Shown here: in pieces, positions 51,269 to 60,422 of the stretch | Numbering within the stretch: the stretch's first letter is position 1 | How the letters are laid out: each line of letters opens with the position of its first letter | NCBI GenBank assembly: GCA_002439165.1 | Contig: DJTE01000018.1 | Span: 62,001 to 126,000, forward strand | Direction: 5' to 3' | DNA from: Chryseobacterium indologenes | Lineage (GTDB): Bacteria > Bacteroidota > Bacteroidia > Flavobacteriales > Weeksellaceae | DNA length: 64,000 bases | Notes under the pieces: model-generated | Seen by the model: the letters and a program-made list of their open reading frames with translations, nothing else | Told to the model about the DNA's origin: nothing | Databases searched by the model: none | Translations under genes and position numbers: made by a program

Positions 51269-51653
51269 CAAACACAGCATCCGTCCAATAATAAAAATAT
51301 TTTTATTTTTATCGTTCCGCTGAACAGCCAATCATAAAACCGTTGTAATATGATAATACTTTTAAAGCGTGGGACCATCAAAGATTTTCAACAAATTTTC
51401 CAGCATGAAATTTTTTCGGAGATAAAATCATTGCGCCTTATCCCCATAAAGCTGGAAAAAAATAGCGCCTTTGCGCAAGCTCCAACAAAAACAATCAAAA
51501 AGATCTGCTGTGTCTGCCCAATCAAAAGTAACTTCATCATTCAACCTTAATTTTAGCTCAAAATCAGTAATTTAACTTTCTCGGAAAGCACCAATTGATT
51601 TTTCAATTTATTTTTTACTTAACTTAGTTTTCTAATAACCAAGTCTCAATATT
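51269..51653. other. Gene-free AT-rich stretch
   Basis: It contains a perfect 18-base palindrome at 51290-51307 (AATAAAAAT and its complement) followed by a T-rich run, possibly a terminator, and an unconvincing 66-codon frame (51350-51550). Nothing else is seen. Confidence 0.4.
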
Positions 51654-52541
51654 ATGAAAATAGTAAATCTTCTGTTCATTCTTGTTTTTTCTGTCTGTTT
51701 CTCACAGGAAAACAACATCTTTGAAAGACTCAGCGCCCTGAAAAACAATGGAAAAGTATGGTACAATATTGACGGGTACAGCATAACCAGCGAAGTCTTT
51801 TCCAATACATTTGATGAAAAGGGCCTAAAAAAAGTATTCCGGAAACATCAGATCTCAGATTCTGATGCAAAAGTGAAGGACGGCAACATCAGTTTCAATA
51901 ATTTATTGGTAACAAAACAGCAAAAGGTTTCCGCGGATTTTTCCCAGACCAATAATTATTATTTTGTAGAAAATCCGGACAAAACCGTCACGGTGGTATG
52001 GTTTATCAAAATCGGAAAAACAGATAAAGAAACTGAAGAAAAGCTCGTCAATGCTATTATCGAAAAGAAAATTCCTGAAGAAAACTTTTCCCCGATGAGC
52101 ATCAGTTCCATCAATTTTGCCGGAAGAAATATTGAACTGGGAAACGGCTGTTACTGGACTTCCGTCAATATTGTTCAATGTCCTTATGCCGGGGAAATGA
52201 ACTGGAGCGTTCACAGAACTCTGGATGATGCAAAAGAAGCTGTGGAAAATCAGCTCAACATCACAAAATCAAAAAAAATGGGCAAAGTAACCTCCGAAGA
52301 AATGGTGGATATTGAATTTGAAGGGGTTCCTGTAAAAGCTAAAAAAATACTTTATGATTTTACAGGAGTTGCAGGAGCTTTGGCAGGAATGTCAGGCGGA
52401 AAAAATCTGACGGTTTATTATGTAGCTGCAACGGTAAGAAATAAAAATGTGAGCTGTGTAATGAGCTACTGGAACAATGATGAGATCAACCCTGAAACCA
52501 AACTTCCTGCATTGCTGGGGAAATTAATGGCCGTGAAATGA
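51654..52541 (+). CDS. Unknown secreted protein, 295 residues
   Basis: The signal peptide MKIVNLLFILVFSVCFSQ is followed by a beta/alpha protein (ERLSALKNNGKVWYNIDGYS, NYYFVENPDKTVTVVWFIKI, GNGCYWTSVNIVQCPYAGEM with two cysteines, LTVYYVAATVRNKNVSCVMS). Two more cysteines near the end could pair. Its stop overlaps the next start (ATGA), so it is coupled to the membrane-anchored protein that follows. No family is recognised. Confidence 0.78.
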   Translation: MKIVNLLFILVFSVCFSQENNIFERLSALKNNGKVWYNIDGYSITSEVFSNTFDEKGLKKVFRKHQISDSDAKVKDGNISFNNLLVTKQQKVSADFSQTNNYYFVENPDKTVTVVWFIKIGKTDKETEEKLVNAIIEKKIPEENFSPMSISSINFAGRNIELGNGCYWTSVNIVQCPYAGEMNWSVHRTLDDAKEAVENQLNITKSKKMGKVTSEEMVDIEFEGVPVKAKKILYDFTGVAGALAGMSGGKNLTVYYVAATVRNKNVSCVMSYWNNDEINPETKLPALLGKLMAVK

Positions 52542-53101
52542 AAAACATTTTAAAAATATTTTTAATCCTTATCATAGCGCTGGGGCTTATCCTGAGCGGA
52601 TTCTTCTTTTTAAAATTTGATAAAACCGAGTATAAAAGCTCCGCGGCAAATACCATTGAAATCAAAAACCTTAACAGAAAAGTATTTGATCCCGGATTTT
52701 TAAATACCGGTTCTTCAGCAATCCGTACCGATTTCAGTTTTAACCGGGAAGCAAAAAATGACACCGTAGGCTTTAGTTTTCATCCTTCCCTCCATGAGAA
52801 TTCAGAAAACAGACTCAGCCTGAATTTCAACAGCGGAGACGGATATTCCGGTTTGAATGTGGATGTCATGAAGATAGGAAACTGGTTTTCCGCCTCCGTT
52901 AAAACCTATACGGATAACCTGAAGCCGTTTGATTTTCTGGAACGGGACCGGTATTCCGTTAAAAAACAAAAACTCATTCTCGATAAGCCGGAATATAAGA
53001 AAGGAGACAGTATCTTTGGAAAAATAGAACTTAAGATCCAATCCAATATCAATGAGTCGGTTTATCAGGCCGGAGGATATTTCAGGGGAAAGATCGAATA
53101 A
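52538..53101 (+). CDS. Membrane-anchored unknown protein
   Basis: 187 residues. It begins with an N-terminal anchor (ILKIFLILIIALGLILSGFF) and has a periplasmic beta-rich part (SAIRTDFSFNREAKNDTVGF, KQKLILDKPEYKKGDSIFGK, ELKIQSNINESVYQAGGYFR). It overlaps the upstream secreted-protein gene by four bases, so the two may form a complex. No family is recognised. Confidence 0.75.
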   Translation: MKNILKIFLILIIALGLILSGFFFLKFDKTEYKSSAANTIEIKNLNRKVFDPGFLNTGSSAIRTDFSFNREAKNDTVGFSFHPSLHENSENRLSLNFNSGDGYSGLNVDVMKIGNWFSASVKTYTDNLKPFDFLERDRYSVKKQKLILDKPEYKKGDSIFGKIELKIQSNINESVYQAGGYFRGKIE

Positions 53102-53124
53102 TATGCTTCTTAAATTACAACCTT

Positions 53125-53805
53125 ATGGAACAGCCCATCGTAGAACTCATTCCCGTTGTTGAAATCTCAATATCCAATGAGGAAACAGAACTTCCTGAAA
53201 CCGGACCTTACTGGGAATACCGGGAAGAATGGGAAAATTATAATAACGCCTGTAACCGGATTGCAGGATTTTCAGAAGCCCTGAAGGCATATACCCCAGG
53301 ATCTTCACTTTACGAACTTCATTCCATCTCCCAGCAGGATCTTCTTCATCTTCTTAAAATGGAAATGGAAAGGCAGGATGATGAAGAAAAGGCTCCTGAA
53401 GATCTGCAAAGTTCTTTCAATGGCGGCTATATTCTGAACATCAACGGACAGGACCTGCTGTTCCCACAATGCTGTTCCGGTTTAAACGACATTACAGAGT
53501 GGGAGGACTTAATTGATGATCAAGGGAATACGTATTTCTACTGTGGGCACCCCTCGCCCAGAGTTTCCCAAATGGATGATGATATTCTTTTTGATTTTGT
53601 AAATATTGAAATTAAGGAAAGATTTTGTCCTCCAGTACCTCTTGATGAAGTCAGAATTAGCAGGCAGGCGCTTAAAATGGCTGTTGACGGGGCAAAAAAT
53701 AAGTTAAAAGATTTTTCCGCCCGTCTGGAAGCAGTGAATGAAGAACATCATCTGAGCATTAAAAATATTTCAGAAATACTGGTGTATGGAGAATTTCAGG
53801 ATTAA
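53125..53805 (+). CDS. Unknown acidic cytosolic protein, 226 residues
   Basis: It begins with Glu-rich strands (VELIPVVEISISNEETELPE, TGPYWEYREEWENYNNACNR), has the segment DLLFPQCCSGLNDITEWEDL that also appears in small immunity-like proteins of similar loci, then TYFYCGHPSPRV, and ends in a helix. No signal. No named family. The next gene's start codon overlaps its end by 20 bases. Confidence 0.73.
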   Translation: MEQPIVELIPVVEISISNEETELPETGPYWEYREEWENYNNACNRIAGFSEALKAYTPGSSLYELHSISQQDLLHLLKMEMERQDDEEKAPEDLQSSFNGGYILNINGQDLLFPQCCSGLNDITEWEDLIDDQGNTYFYCGHPSPRVSQMDDDILFDFVNIEIKERFCPPVPLDEVRISRQALKMAVDGAKNKLKDFSARLEAVNEEHHLSIKNISEILVYGEFQD

Positions 53806-54364
53806 AATTTTACAGAAAACACAGGTCTTTATACTGTTACTATTTTCTGTGTTCCTCCGGGCACAGAATAATCAGCAGATCAAAACGGACAGCATTTATC
53901 CGAAAGAAAAAATTCTGATCTCTTTAAACGGAGTGAAAGATTTTAAAGATGAAGCCCCCGGTTATCTTTTAACAGTGTATAAAAACACAAAAATAATCTT
54001 AAAAGATCAGGTTTACAGCAAAGTAGGCGAAATCCGGTTTGAAGATTTCAACGGTGACGGAATAAAAGACCTTCTCATTCAGAATATCTCCGATGTAAGG
54101 AGCAACTGGACCTATTATCTTTATATATTCGACAACAGGAATAAGACCTTTAAGAAAGTCCTGGATTTTGAATCTGTTAAAAATCCGGAATACAATCCGA
54201 AATACGGATGGATTGAAAGCTATGTGGTTTCAGGAACCAATTATCTGAGCTTTTACAAAATTATTGGAAATAAAGTTAAAGATTTAAACTACACCATTCA
54301 CGACACCGAATCGGTGAATTTTGAACAGGAGTATAAAAAGGCTGTTAAAAAACTGATAAAATAG
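53786..54364 (+). CDS. Secreted protein with DxNGDG repeat-like segment (XAC2610/FG-GAP-like)
   Basis: 192 residues. It starts inside the previous gene's last 20 bases, with MENFRIKILQKTQVFILLLF and a signal peptide ending RAQ. The core FEDFNGDGIKDLLIQNISDV carries the DxNGDG-type calcium loop of FG-GAP/XAC2610 proteins, followed by TYYLYIFDNRNKTFKKVLDF. XAC2610 proteins are periplasmic unknowns. Confidence 0.75.
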   Translation: MENFRIKILQKTQVFILLLFSVFLRAQNNQQIKTDSIYPKEKILISLNGVKDFKDEAPGYLLTVYKNTKIILKDQVYSKVGEIRFEDFNGDGIKDLLIQNISDVRSNWTYYLYIFDNRNKTFKKVLDFESVKNPEYNPKYGWIESYVVSGTNYLSFYKIIGNKVKDLNYTIHDTESVNFEQEYKKAVKKLIK

Positions 54365-54416
54365 AATAGCGTCTATCTTTTTTCTGTAATTTACCATACC
54401 GAAAAACACGATCATC

Positions 54417-54671
54417 ATGCTCAAAAACAAAAGTCTTTTTAAAAAAATTTCTATGGAATTTCTTATGGGAATCATAGGAGTAACCGGGACTTCACTTGAA
54501 ACAAAAACGGGGCTTGGGTTATATTTGTTGATCCTCGGTTTAGCCCTGTTATTCGGACCTAAAGCAGAAGAACTCAAAACATTGACAGTATACTCCACAG
54601 GCGCTCTTCTTACAGCTATGGGTATTGTTTTATTTGCGTGGAAAATAAGACAGTTGAAAAAGGAAAAATAA
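54417..54671 (+). CDS. Small membrane protein, 84 residues
   Basis: Two or three hydrophobic segments (LGLYLLILGLALLFGPKAEE, LTVYSTGALLTAMGIVLFAW) between basic ends. It begins 52 bases after the preceding gene and is followed immediately by another membrane-protein gene (1 base gap). No family is recognised. Confidence 0.68.
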   Translation: MLKNKSLFKKISMEFLMGIIGVTGTSLETKTGLGLYLLILGLALLFGPKAEELKTLTVYSTGALLTAMGIVLFAWKIRQLKKEK

Positions 54672-54672
54672 A

Positions 54673-55014
54673 ATGATGACCAACATTTTCAGAGAACCCG
54701 CAGAACCTTTTACACTTTTCAGCTATTCTGATTTTCTTATTCTGATTTCTTTTAATTTCGTTCTCTATTTTTTGCATAAAAAAAGAGGTTTCGAATTAAA
54801 TAAAGTAATTACCGGAGTGCTTCTCCTCATTATTATTCCTTTAATCTCCGCTAAAATTGAACTGGCTCATGTACATGACAAATTTGAAATAGTTGACGGA
54901 TTTAATATACTCTACGTATACCTTAAATTTCCTGTCTGGTGGCTCATCGGAATTTTAAATTTGTATTTGATCAATACTTATTATCGAGGGAAAAAATGGA
55001 GTAAAACATTATAA
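54673..55014 (+). CDS. Membrane protein, 113 residues
   Basis: Three to four membrane segments (FLILISFNFVLYFLHKKRGF, ITGVLLLIIIPLISAKIELA, FPVWWLIGILNLYLINTYY). It starts 1 base after the preceding small membrane gene. No family is recognised. Confidence 0.7.
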   Translation: MMTNIFREPAEPFTLFSYSDFLILISFNFVLYFLHKKRGFELNKVITGVLLLIIIPLISAKIELAHVHDKFEIVDGFNILYVYLKFPVWWLIGILNLYLINTYYRGKKWSKTL

Positions 55015-55039
55015 ATTTCAGACAAATAATACCCTAACG

Positions 55040-55771
55040 ATGCACAATCCCACAAGACGAAATAAAAATATAGGAACGAAAAATCAGGGTTATGGCCAAA
55101 GTAATAAACTGACCATCCCTTCGCCTTACGGTAACCTGAAATCCTTTTATGAGCAGCTTACTACCTATCAGAAAGAAATAAGAACAATCAATGGACATGA
55201 ATTCATATTTATCGTGGAAGAAACCAGAAAAAATTCTGTTCACTCCTGTTCACCGGATGATATCGGGAACATTATCAGACAGATTCCGGTAAAAGATTAC
55301 GGAGAACTGAAACTGATTATTTTAAGACAGCCCAAAAGAAAAGAGGAAATCCTGTCTCCTGTTTGGGGAAGGCTGATATACAGCTATGAATTTGAAGACG
55401 ATTATTTGCCCGCCATCATTCTGGATGCAGTAGATATAGAAAAGAAATTGATCTGGTCTAAAAAAATGACCCTGGAAGATCAGAAAGAGTTTGAAAGATT
55501 AAAAGCTGATGGTCATCCGTTTCAGGAAACTAAAAGAGATTTTATTGCAGGAATCCATCCTGAATTTGCAAGGAATACCCAGCTATACCGCACTTTACCG
55601 CATGAATTCGGACATTATGTTCATTATCTGGAAACCGTTGAAAGACCGGGAAATAAAAACGATGATGATGCTGAAAAAGAAAAAAGGATGGATCTTTATT
55701 TCAGCCTTCCCAAAAGCGAAAAAGAAAGATATGCACATACCTATGCAGAAAAGTTGGAAATAAAAAAATAG
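55040..55771 (+). CDS. HExxH-type putative metalloprotease, cytosolic
   Basis: 243 residues, no signal peptide. RTLPHEFGHYVHYLE gives the zinc motif H188-E189-H192, with a possible third ligand among the E/H residues that follow (E198). The N-terminal half (NGHEFIFIVEETRKNSVHSC, VDIEKKLIWSKKMTLEDQKE) has no recognised domain. It could be a gluzincin-like protease of unknown substrate. It is one of three HExxH proteins in the 47-62 kb region. Confidence 0.75.
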   Translation: MHNPTRRNKNIGTKNQGYGQSNKLTIPSPYGNLKSFYEQLTTYQKEIRTINGHEFIFIVEETRKNSVHSCSPDDIGNIIRQIPVKDYGELKLIILRQPKRKEEILSPVWGRLIYSYEFEDDYLPAIILDAVDIEKKLIWSKKMTLEDQKEFERLKADGHPFQETKRDFIAGIHPEFARNTQLYRTLPHEFGHYVHYLETVERPGNKNDDDAEKEKRMDLYFSLPKSEKERYAHTYAEKLEIKK

Positions 55772-55849
55772 CACCTTATTCTGAGCTACTTTTTATTACC
55801 GGCAGATTTTTATTATCCCCGCCAAAAAGAAAAAAGAAACCGTAAAAAT

Positions 55850-56227
55850 ATGAATGTAAAACCCGATACGATCCTTTTCTACGTAAGAAACGTTGAACAG
55901 ATCAAAAATTTCTATGTTGAAAACTTCAATCTGAATGTCGTGGAAGAAGATGAAGTCTGGGCTCTTCTGAACGCAGGAACCATCCATATAGCTTTTCACA
56001 GAATAGGAGATCTGTATCTGCAAAAAATGGAAGAAGGCCATCGGTTTGATAATAATACAAAACTGGTTTTTGAAATTGACATTGATATGGAATCGGCCAG
56101 AAACGAGCTCCTTTCAAGAAATGTACGGATGAGGGAGATCAAAACGTTTGACCACTATGGATTCTGGCTCTGTGACGGAACAGATCCTGAAGGAAATGTA
56201 TTTCAGCTGAAAGCAAAAAAGAACTGA
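55850..56227 (+). CDS. VOC-superfamily (glyoxalase/bleomycin-resistance-like) protein
   Basis: 125 residues. The beta-alpha-beta-beta-beta modules of the VOC fold are clear (ILFYVRNVEQIKNFYVENF, LNVVEEDEVWALLNAGTIHI, FEIDIDMESARNELLSRN, YGFWLCDGTDPEGNVFQL). The DPEGN turn before the last strand with a glutamate after it is typical. Such single-domain VOC proteins bind metals or sequester drugs; the ligand is unknown. Confidence 0.9.
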   Translation: MNVKPDTILFYVRNVEQIKNFYVENFNLNVVEEDEVWALLNAGTIHIAFHRIGDLYLQKMEEGHRFDNNTKLVFEIDIDMESARNELLSRNVRMREIKTFDHYGFWLCDGTDPEGNVFQLKAKKN

Positions 56228-56320
56228 AAAAAAATTAAAATTGAGCCTTAAACTTCAGTAAGAAAAACTTTTGTGGCTTATCTTTATCGCTCAAAAGCTT
56301 TAATTAAAAATGAATCACCA

Positions 56321-56962
56321 ATGACCGAAGAACAAAAAATTAAAACAAGAGAACTCAACAATCAGCTGATAGAAAGCAGGCAATACAGGTTCAATTCCTG
56401 GCTTCCTGTGCTGGAAGATCCGAATACAAGAACCCTGGAAGAAGTAAAAGGCAGAATGGGCGTAATGAACGCGCTGATTAATATTTCATTTGAAGCTCCC
56501 GTCACCGTCATCAGAAAATGGATCGATCATCACGGGCTGACTCAGCACCTTTCCAACCGTGAACATGAAATCCTGCTGAAAGACAATGATGAATTAACGG
56601 ATTATGAGATCAATTCCCTGAGATGGTACCTGGAAGGGCTCTGGGCTCTGATGTGGGCAACCGGACTGGTGGATCATCTTGACGAAACCCAATGGTGCAG
56701 CGATGAAATGGCTTCCATGCTTCCTAACCTCGAACAAAATGACAGCAATGAAAAAATAAACAGGCTCTCTACCCTGAAAACAGATGATGAAATCTACGAA
56801 ATGCTGGATTTATACTACCGTCTGCATTGGTACTGCGTGGATGAAAGGCTTAAAGGGCAGCAGGCAAAAATAAATGAAGGACTGGTATACGAGCGGAGAA
56901 AAGCGCTGGAATGGCTGATCAATAAAAATTCTGACTGGGATGATATTGAAATGAGTACCTGA
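56321..56962 (+). CDS. DUF4272 family protein
   Basis: 213 residues from ATG 56321; a GTG at 56273 would add 16 residues before the domain. The family pattern is present: EEVKGRMGVMNALINISFEA, LTDYEINSLRWYLEGLWALM and CVDERLKGQQAKINEGLVYE. DUF4272 proteins are cytosolic unknowns often found in polyimmunity loci. No signal. Confidence 0.85.
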   Translation: MTEEQKIKTRELNNQLIESRQYRFNSWLPVLEDPNTRTLEEVKGRMGVMNALINISFEAPVTVIRKWIDHHGLTQHLSNREHEILLKDNDELTDYEINSLRWYLEGLWALMWATGLVDHLDETQWCSDEMASMLPNLEQNDSNEKINRLSTLKTDDEIYEMLDLYYRLHWYCVDERLKGQQAKINEGLVYERRKALEWLINKNSDWDDIEMST

Positions 56963-57006
56963 AGTTTACACTTTGATATTCATTTATTCAACATTAAGAA
57001 CAGCTC

Positions 57007-57780
57007 ATGAAAAACTTTTTAATTTTACTCTGCCTGATCTTCTCAATAGCCAGCTTTTCTCAGAAAAAAAGAGACACTCTTTCTTATTACGACAGCTATG
57101 AGCCTACAAAAGCTGAACTGAGAAAATGTAAAAAAGCCAGGAAAGAAAACAGGAAATTATTTGACCAGCTGTCTCAGGAAGCAAAAATCATTGATTTTAA
57201 AAAACTAACTCCGGTAATTATTAAGGATTTAAAAAACTCAGATTTTAAAGGAGAGGTTATTTTATTCCACTACAATTACAGCAATACCGGATCCGGTAAT
57301 ATGAGCAGTGAACGGTACAGCTGTGAAAAAGAATATAACACGACCAATCCCTTTTACAGCATTTGGGACTGGACGTATCGTGATATTATCTCTCTTTCAA
57401 AGGTACTCAATGAAAAATTTATTGTCCCCGGTGAAAAAAATTTCGGTTTCAGTATTTCAAACAGACTGTTTGGCGATGATCTGGAAAAAGAACTCAGCCC
57501 ATATAAAGAATTTAAATCCGGTACCGTTTATGATAAAGAAGTAGATAAACAGCATCAGAAATTCTATTATCTCACTGAAAAGAAAACAGACAAGGAATTA
57601 CAGTTAAAAACAGATTTCATCTACAATACCGTTTTAAATTATTCATATGACACGCTTTATTTCAAATTCAGAAACCTGCCCGGCTATAAAGTACAGGTAA
57701 CAATAATAATCAACTCAAATTCCATTTCAAAAACCTATGAATATGATAACGGAGAATGGATTTTAACTGACACGGAATAA
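57007..57780 (+). CDS. Unknown secreted protein, 257 residues
   Basis: The signal peptide MKNFLILLCLIFSIASFSQ precedes KKRDTLSYYDSYEPTKAELR, a helix-rich charged part, and strand-rich segments (EVILFHYNYSNTGSGNMSSE, LRNLPGYKVQVTIIINSNSI-like). No family is recognised. Confidence 0.75.
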   Translation: MKNFLILLCLIFSIASFSQKKRDTLSYYDSYEPTKAELRKCKKARKENRKLFDQLSQEAKIIDFKKLTPVIIKDLKNSDFKGEVILFHYNYSNTGSGNMSSERYSCEKEYNTTNPFYSIWDWTYRDIISLSKVLNEKFIVPGEKNFGFSISNRLFGDDLEKELSPYKEFKSGTVYDKEVDKQHQKFYYLTEKKTDKELQLKTDFIYNTVLNYSYDTLYFKFRNLPGYKVQVTIIINSNSISKTYEYDNGEWILTDTE

Positions 57781-58201
57781 ATCAACAACTTTTAGAACCA
57801 GCTTAAATTTCTAAATTTGATTTTTTTGCATAACACTCAAATCTTTTTCAGATCTTAAAAAGATTTTAATTGTTCTCGCAGATGCCGCAGATTGAGCAGA
57901 TTTTTTCATCCATAAGAATCTGAGATCTTTGTGGAATGGTCAGATCAGACCTTATAGATTTAATATGCATGAACTTTAAAATCTATCAGGTTTAGTCCCT
58001 TCATAAAATCTGCGTCATGCAAAATCTGCGAAAGAAAAAACACTCACAAATATCTGTGTGTATTCCGTAGGAAACATTAAGAAATTCGTGCATACGTGGC
58101 ATTTTTTTCAACCACAAAGAAGGTACAAAAATTTGATAATCACATATACATTTTTTCAAATAAAATTTAAACAGTCTCTTATTTAATCCTCCGATATTTC
58201 T
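57781..58201. other. Gene-free stretch occupied by the second MITE-like element
   Basis: It holds the 57794-58179 element and nothing else; GCAGATT and AATCTGC words recur inside it. Confidence 0.5.
57794..58179. mobile_element. MITE-like element with terminal inverted repeats (copy 2)
   Basis: The left end AGAACCAGCTTAAATTTCTA matches the left end of 14567-14768 (both continue AAATTT then ATTTTTT). The right end AAATTTAAACAGTCTCT (58163-58179) matches its complement. The 386-base interior has no ORF and contains imperfect inverted GCAGATT / AATCTGC words (57882-57900, 58008-58032). Confidence 0.5.
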
Positions 58202-58924
58202 ATGAAACTCAATACCTCTTTTTATATATCACTGCTGTTCTTCTTTCTGTTTTCCTGTAAAGAGAAGATCCAACATGAAGAAAATTTTGTGATCTATCAG
58301 ATGGATCCGCAACAACAAAACATCCGGATGTATTGGAAAGATCATAAAAATGAAATGATAAGAAGCCTCGGTAATCTGGAACATTATACCGCTTCACAGC
58401 ATGAACAGTTAATCTTCGCAATGAACGGAGGTATGTTTGAACCTGGCCATTTTCCCAAAGGGCTGTATATTGAGAATTTCAAAACCCTTCATCCCATAGA
58501 TACCTCAAAAGGCAGCGGAAATTTTTATCTTCCACCCAACGGGGTATTTTATATCACAAAAAACAATAAACCGGAAATCATTCCAACCGGAAAATTCATT
58601 CCGTCACCGGACATTCAATATGCCACACAATCCGGGCCGATGCTTCTTATCGAAGGGAAAATCAATCCCGCTTTTCAGCAGCATTCTGAAAATCTGAATA
58701 TCAGAAACGGCGCAGGAATTCTGGAAAACGGGGAAATCATTTTTGCCATGTCTAAAAAAGAAGTTAATTTTTATGATTTTGCTTCTCTTTTTAAAGAATT
58801 GGGCTGCCGGAATGCCCTGTATCTTGACGGATTTGTTTCAAGAACCTATCTCCCTGAAAAAAACTGGATCCAGAAAGACGGAGATTTCGGGGTAATGATC
58901 GGAGTAACAAAACCAGCCCGGTGA
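58202..58924 (+). CDS. Lipoprotein of the NAGPA / phosphodiester glycosidase family
   Basis: 240 residues. MKLNTSFYISLLFFFLFSCK gives a lipoprotein signal. The family motifs are in order: LIFAMNGGMFEPGHFPKGLY, YATQSGPMLLIEGKI, LNIRNGAGILENGEIIFAMS and CRNALYLDGFVSRTY. The human relative removes GlcNAc from mannose-6-phosphate diesters; bacterial members probably cleave GlcNAc- or other sugar-phosphodiesters in the envelope. This protein would act at the membrane in the periplasm. Confidence 0.88.
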   Translation: MKLNTSFYISLLFFFLFSCKEKIQHEENFVIYQMDPQQQNIRMYWKDHKNEMIRSLGNLEHYTASQHEQLIFAMNGGMFEPGHFPKGLYIENFKTLHPIDTSKGSGNFYLPPNGVFYITKNNKPEIIPTGKFIPSPDIQYATQSGPMLLIEGKINPAFQQHSENLNIRNGAGILENGEIIFAMSKKEVNFYDFASLFKELGCRNALYLDGFVSRTYLPEKNWIQKDGDFGVMIGVTKPAR

Positions 58925-59036
58925 AACATCCGGTAAATATTTTTTAAGATTGTACTTTCATAGCATCTTTTTTACTAATTTCGATACGCTTTATCAGCCA
59001 TAATGCTTCGAAATCCAACCCGTTAACCAGATCACC

Positions 59037-59420
59037 ATGCCTCACTTTATTATAGACTGTTCACAGGATATTATTCAGCAGAAAACACCTGATGAAATCA
59101 TGGATGCTGTTTACCAGACTGCGGAATCCACCGGACTATTTGCCCTGAATGACATTAAAGTACGGTTACAGCCCTATCAGTATTACCGGCTTGGAGAACA
59201 TAAAAAGAATTTCATCCACATTTTCGGATACATCATGGAAGGACGGAGCACAGAACAGAAAGCCGATCTTTCCGGAAAGATCATCACCCGTCTCACAGAA
59301 TTATTTTCTGACATTTCATTTTTATCCATCAGCATTAACGATTTTGAAACCGCAACCTACTGCAACAAGTCACTGATTAATCCGGAAAATCATCATCAGA
59401 ACCGCCATTTTGAGTTGTAA
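59037..59420 (+). CDS. 5-carboxymethyl-2-hydroxymuconate isomerase-like tautomerase
   Basis: 127 residues starting MPHFIIDCSQDIIQQKTPDE. Proline 2 is the catalytic N-terminal base of the tautomerase superfamily once Met is removed. NDIKVRLQPYQYYRLGEHKK and FIHIFGYIMEGRSTEQKADL continue the CHMI pattern. It probably acts as a small isomerase of aromatic-degradation-type compounds or another enol; the substrate is not set by the neighbours. Confidence 0.85.
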   Translation: MPHFIIDCSQDIIQQKTPDEIMDAVYQTAESTGLFALNDIKVRLQPYQYYRLGEHKKNFIHIFGYIMEGRSTEQKADLSGKIITRLTELFSDISFLSISINDFETATYCNKSLINPENHHQNRHFEL

Positions 59421-59464
59421 ATAATGTCCCGGGAACAAAAAACCAACCACAATATATATATATT

Positions 59465-59974
59465 ATGAACCTTAAAACATTAATCACCCACACCGTACAG
59501 TACAACAATTGGGTAGTCGGTAAATACATCGACTGGCTGGCTACAAAATCCGATGAACAGCTGAATCAGGAAACTCCCTCAAGCTTTCCCACCATTCTGA
59601 AGACCCTGCATCATATCTGGCAGACCCAGGAATACTGGTGGAGCCATATATCCGAAGGCAGCGATTTTGATTTTGAAGCAACCGCAGCAGCCGTTACCAA
59701 AGATGAAGTGTTCAGGGCAATAAAAGATAATTCCCGGAAGCTGATGGAATATGTTGAAGGCCTTTCCGAAGAAGATCTTGCCCGGAATGTAAAAATAGAA
59801 TCCCAATGGTTTCAGTGTGATTTTTCCAAATATGAATACATTCAGCACGCCATCATCCACGGAACCTATCACAGAGGACAGATTGTGACTATGGGCAGAA
59901 ATATCGGCATCACAGATGCGCCTATGACAGATTATAACTTCTGGAATATTTATAAAGACCAGGAACAAAAATAG
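59465..59974 (+). CDS. DinB-family protein
   Basis: 169 residues. The four-helix DinB fold is shown by LKTLITHTVQYNNWVVGKYI and a metal site of H49/H50 in TLHHIW and H132, H136 in IIHGTYHRGQ. In this superfamily, members are thiol-dependent transferases (bacillithiol, mycothiol) or metal-binding stress proteins. The arr gene follows 7 bases later, so the two are probably cotranscribed. Confidence 0.9.
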   Translation: MNLKTLITHTVQYNNWVVGKYIDWLATKSDEQLNQETPSSFPTILKTLHHIWQTQEYWWSHISEGSDFDFEATAAAVTKDEVFRAIKDNSRKLMEYVEGLSEEDLARNVKIESQWFQCDFSKYEYIQHAIIHGTYHRGQIVTMGRNIGITDAPMTDYNFWNIYKDQEQK

Positions 59975-59981
59975 CAGAATA

Positions 59982-60398
59982 ATGAATTCCATTACCACTC
60001 AGGATCCGGTTATTTATTACCACGGAACCAAAGCAGATCTGAAAACCGGGGATCTTATTGAACCCGGTTTCAGTTCCAACTACGGAACCCAAAGAAAAGC
60101 GAAATACATTTACCTTACCGCTACACTGGAAGCCGCGGTATGGGGCGCGGAACTTGCTCAGGGTGAGGGTAAAGAAAGGATCTATATCGTTGAACCCACC
60201 GGCTCCATTGAAGATGATCCCAACCTTACCGATAAAAAATTTCCGGGCAATCCTACCCAATCCTACCGCTCGCTTCACCCGTTCAGAATAACAGGAGAAG
60301 TTATGGAATGGCATGGGCACTCCGCGGAACAGCTTAAAACCATGAAAGATCATCTTGAAGAATTAAAAAGACAGGGAATCGAAGCTATCGAAGATTGA
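59982..60398 (+). CDS. arr: NAD(+)-rifampin ADP-ribosyltransferase
   Basis: 138 residues, the exact size of the Arr family. It matches throughout: VIYYHGTKADLKTGDLIEPG with the catalytic-pocket histidine (H14), GFSSNYG, IYLTATLEAAVWGAELAQGE, and the conserved aspartate-containing LTDKKFPGNPTQSYRS block. Arr transfers ADP-ribose from NAD to the C23 hydroxyl of rifamycins, which inactivates them. It lies 7 bases after the DinB-type gene in a chromosomal array and not in an integron cassette. Sequence alone does not show that it confers resistance here. Confidence 0.95.
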   Translation: MNSITTQDPVIYYHGTKADLKTGDLIEPGFSSNYGTQRKAKYIYLTATLEAAVWGAELAQGEGKERIYIVEPTGSIEDDPNLTDKKFPGNPTQSYRSLHPFRITGEVMEWHGHSAEQLKTMKDHLEELKRQGIEAIED

Positions 60399-60422
60399 TA
60401 GTATTAATAAATAATCAGCAAA

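Noticed and set aside
51350..51550. 66-codon plus-strand frame
   Set aside because: Odd composition for this genome, no recognisable feature, and no neighbour within range.
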